From Gammaproteobacteria bacterium (GTDB lineage Bacteria; Pseudomonadota; Gammaproteobacteria; Acidiferrobacterales; SZUA-150), in assembly GCA_029880755.1 (NCBI GenBank), contig JAOUNW010000042.1:1-14753 (forward strand): DNA of 14,753 bases, written 5' to 3'. Positions 12,977 to 14,753 of the stretch are shown here, piece by piece; position 1 is the stretch's first letter, and every line of letters starts with the position of its first letter. The notes beneath the pieces are model-generated. The model made no database searches. It had not been told where the DNA came from and saw nothing but the letters and a program-made list of their open reading frames with translations. The translations under genes and the position numbers were made by a program.

Positions 12977-13771
12977 GTGAAAACCGGTAGTTTCCTGAAA
13001 AGGGCGCTTGTGGGCGCCCTTTTTGCTTTCCTGGGACAAACCATAAATGCCGACGGCCTTCTGGATTGTGCCCAGCGGCCCGCCGCCTCTAAGCATACCG
13101 TGCGCACCGTGATCGATGGGGACACCGTAATACTGGAAAACCGGACCCATGTACGCCTTGCCGGAATCAACAGCCCTGAGCTGGGCAAAAAAGGTGTGCC
13201 GGCGGAACCGCTGGCGAAACAGGCCCGAGACAGATTAACAGCGTTAGTTGAAAACAAAGCCGTCATGGTTCAAAGTGCACTGGAGACCCGGGACCACTAT
13301 GGCCGTACCCTGGCCTATCTGACACTCACCAACGGCCAGAACGTGCAGGAGACATTAGTCAGAGAAGGGCTCGCCGTCACCGTGGCTGTCTCGCCTAATA
13401 CCTGTGAATTGAAGAGTCTCCAGTCAGCGGAAAACATGGCCAAAAACCAGCGGCGCGGCGTTTGGGCCAACAGCTACTTCAGTCCCCGTGAAGCGAAAAC
13501 CCTGGAAACCAGAGACACCGGTTTTCGTTTTGTTAAAGGAACAATACAAAAAATTTCCAATAACGCTAAAATGATCCGGCTTGAACTGGACGATCAAGTG
13601 GTAATCGGTATCCCCGGGAAATTCTGGCCGCTGTTCAGTGCCAGGCCAGAAGACTTCCTTGGCAAAACAGTGGTAGTCAGAGGCTGGCTTACCCACCAGG
13701 ATAACGATCGTCTGCTGATGGTCATTACACATCCATATATGCTGTCCTGGCTGGATGTTAAGAGTCGTTAG
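12977..13771 (+). CDS. Exported thermonuclease-family (SNase-like) nuclease
   Basis: A 264-residue protein with a Sec signal peptide: K2, K8 and R9, a hydrophobic core about 10-20, and a likely cut after INA (A25). The staphylococcal-nuclease domain covers about 38-165. DGDT (47-50), R60, E68 and R110 (YGRTLAYL) correspond to D21, R35, E43 and R87 of the S. aureus enzyme; the position of its D40 is Asn (N65 in GINSPE). A further domain of about 90 residues (183-264) ends the protein and may be an OB-type fold. The GTG at 12977 is one base after rpmE and gives a proper signal peptide; a TTG at 12920 inside rpmE would spoil it. An intrinsic terminator lies inside codons 8-16. I recall rpmE, nuclease and malic enzyme grouped in Pseudomonas. 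The target nucleic acid is unknown. Confidence 0.85.
   Translation: MKTGSFLKRALVGALFAFLGQTINADGLLDCAQRPAASKHTVRTVIDGDTVILENRTHVRLAGINSPELGKKGVPAEPLAKQARDRLTALVENKAVMVQSALETRDHYGRTLAYLTLTNGQNVQETLVREGLAVTVAVSPNTCELKSLQSAENMAKNQRRGVWANSYFSPREAKTLETRDTGFRFVKGTIQKISNNAKMIRLELDDQVVIGIPGKFWPLFSARPEDFLGKTVVVRGWLTHQDNDRLLMVITHPYMLSWLDVKSR
12998..13024 (+). terminator. Strong intrinsic terminator after rpmE, inside the nuclease gene
   Basis: AAAAGGGCGC (12998-13007) pairs perfectly with GCGCCCTTTT (13014-13023) around the loop TTGTGG, with five T at 13020-13024. The GC-rich core, A-tract and T-tract make this a textbook Rho-independent terminator. It lies 22 bases after the rpmE stop and 21 bases after the GTG of the nuclease gene, whose codons 8-16 it forms. 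Confidence 0.85.
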
Positions 13772-13812
13772 CCCATTTTGTGTTTTATTATCTTGCCTGA
13801 GATGCATCACTC

Positions 13813-14753
13813 ATGAATGAAAAGAGAAAACAGGCGGCACTGGACTATCATGCCCTGCCGGTACCCGGAAAGCTAAGCGTTACGCCCACCAAACCCTGCG
13901 CCACCCAGGATGAGCTTGCTCTGGCTTATACGCCGGGCGTGGCCGAACCGGTGCGCGCCATCGCCAAAGACCCCGGTGCGGCCTACCGTTATACCAATAA
14001 AGGTAATCTGGTAGCTGTGATTACTAACGGCAGCGCCGTACTTGGCCTGGGCAACATCGGGCCACTGGCATGCAAGCCGGTGCTGGAAGGCAAGGCAGTG
14101 CTGTTTAAACATTTCGGCGACATTGACGTATTTGATATCGAAGTCAGCGCCGCCACCACAGAAGAATTCATTACCACCGTCGCCAACATTGCACCCACTT
14201 TCGGCGGCATTAACCTGGAAGACATTGCCGCGCCGGAGTGCTTCATCATTGAAGAAGCACTCAAGGCGCGCCTGGACATTCCCGTTTTCCACGACGATCA
14301 GCACGGCACCGCGGTGATTCTGTGCGCCGGCTTGATGAATGCCTTGCAACTGCAAAACAAAAAGTTGTCTGAGGCACGTATTGTCTGTCTGGGCGCGGGC
14401 GCTGCCGGCATTGCGTCAATGGATTTGCTGGTATCTCTCGGCGCCGACCCGGACCGCCTGCTCCTGGTGGATAGCAAAGGTGTGGTGCACAAAGGCCGGC
14501 GTGATCTCAATAACTACAAGAGTCGATTTGCGATCAAAACAAAATTGCGCACACTGGAAGAAGCCATGATTGACGCAGACGTCTTTATTGGTGTTGCCGC
14601 CGGTGGATTGGTTAACGGCGATATGATTGCCTCCATGGCCAAAAACCCGGTGGTATTCGCATTATCCAATCCTGAACCGGAGATTATGCCGGATGTGGCA
14701 AAGGCTGTACGGGATGATTTAATTATGGCCACAGGTCGTAGCGATTATCCCAA
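13813..14753 (+). CDS. maeB: NADP-dependent malic enzyme, N-terminal part (cut by window end)
   Basis: Oxidatively decarboxylates malate to pyruvate, supplying NADPH and pyruvate. The first 313 residues are visible and open. The ATG at 13813 is the only ATG after the in-frame stop at 13798. The malic N-terminal domain shows LDYHALPVPGKLSV (10-23), LALAYTPGVAEP (35-46, with catalytic Tyr39), the Lys94 region EGKAVLFKHFGDIDVFDIE (92-110), INLEDIAAPECF (133-144) and FHDDQHGTA (159-167, metal-binding Asp). The NAD(P)-binding domain follows, with CLGAGAAGIA (192-201) and SNPEPEI (285-291). This is the MaeB type and not the MaeA type. Whether it carries the C-terminal phosphotransacetylase domain (about 760 residues in E. 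coli) or is the short form of about 420 residues, as next to rpmE in Pseudomonas, cannot be seen. It starts 41 bases after the nuclease gene, with no clear ribosome-binding site. Confidence 0.9.
   Translation, partial: MNEKRKQAALDYHALPVPGKLSVTPTKPCATQDELALAYTPGVAEPVRAIAKDPGAAYRYTNKGNLVAVITNGSAVLGLGNIGPLACKPVLEGKAVLFKHFGDIDVFDIEVSAATTEEFITTVANIAPTFGGINLEDIAAPECFIIEEALKARLDIPVFHDDQHGTAVILCAGLMNALQLQNKKLSEARIVCLGAGAAGIASMDLLVSLGADPDRLLLVDSKGVVHKGRRDLNNYKSRFAIKTKLRTLEEAMIDADVFIGVAAGGLVNGDMIASMAKNPVVFALSNPEPEIMPDVAKAVRDDLIMATGRSDYP

Noticed and set aside
12751..13266. A 171-codon open frame on the minus strand across rpmE and the nuclease start
   Set aside because: It lies opposite two well-identified genes and has no recognisable motif; the frame is open as a by-product of their codon use.
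13873..14355. A 160-codon minus-strand open frame
   Set aside because: It is fully antisense to the malic enzyme, whose conserved motifs explain the sequence.
1..14753. Mobile elements, CRISPR arrays, tRNA or rRNA genes, and defence systems
   Set aside because: No transposase, integrase or toxin-like protein, no regularly spaced repeats and no RNA-gene signature was seen; the gaps between genes are all under 220 bases.

Overview
The window is an ordinary chromosomal segment of a gammaproteobacterium. The evidence is gene order plus protein sequence. The run prmA, DUF3426 zinc-ribbon protein, dusB, fis, purH, purD, the divergent rhlB/trxA pair followed by rho, and the run rpmE, secreted nuclease, malic enzyme are all arrangements I know from Gammaproteobacteria such as Pseudomonas and Escherichia. 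Base composition looks roughly balanced by eye. The genus cannot be fixed from what is here.

Layout. Bases 1-982 hold the 3' end of prmA and a membrane-anchored zinc-ribbon protein. Bases 1129-2363 hold dusB and fis, overlapping by 4 bases behind a candidate promoter with a GC-rich discriminator. Bases 2468-7368 are a tight same-strand run: purH, purD, purE, tsaC, hemF. It joins late and middle steps of purine synthesis, threonylcarbamoyl-AMP synthesis for tRNA t6A, and oxygen-dependent haem synthesis. Bases 7377-9241 hold three little-characterised genes: a CPCC cysteine-rich protein on the minus strand, then a secreted protein of unknown family and a ketopantoate-reductase-like protein on the plus strand. 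Bases 9254-10675 are rhlB on the minus strand, with an unusually long Arg/Gly/Glu-rich tail. From 10890 the plus strand carries trxA, rho, rpmE, a thermonuclease-family exported nuclease, and a malic enzyme cut by the window end.

How the genes fit together. Much of the content is gene-expression machinery (Rho, RhlB, Fis, DusB, TsaC, PrmA, L31) and purine supply, as expected of growth-rate-linked genes. Rho and RhlB both act on untranslated RNA, and rho here has a C-rich, G-poor leader that fits autoregulation.

I found no mobile element, CRISPR array, tRNA, rRNA or defence cassette, and no convincing new multi-gene system. The most interesting signal is small: a near-perfect intrinsic terminator hairpin (12998-13024) just after rpmE that also encodes the signal peptide core of the downstream nuclease. 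Second-tier items are the C-rich rho leader, the RhlB tail, a serine in the Rho P-loop, and the two unknown genes at 7920-9241.
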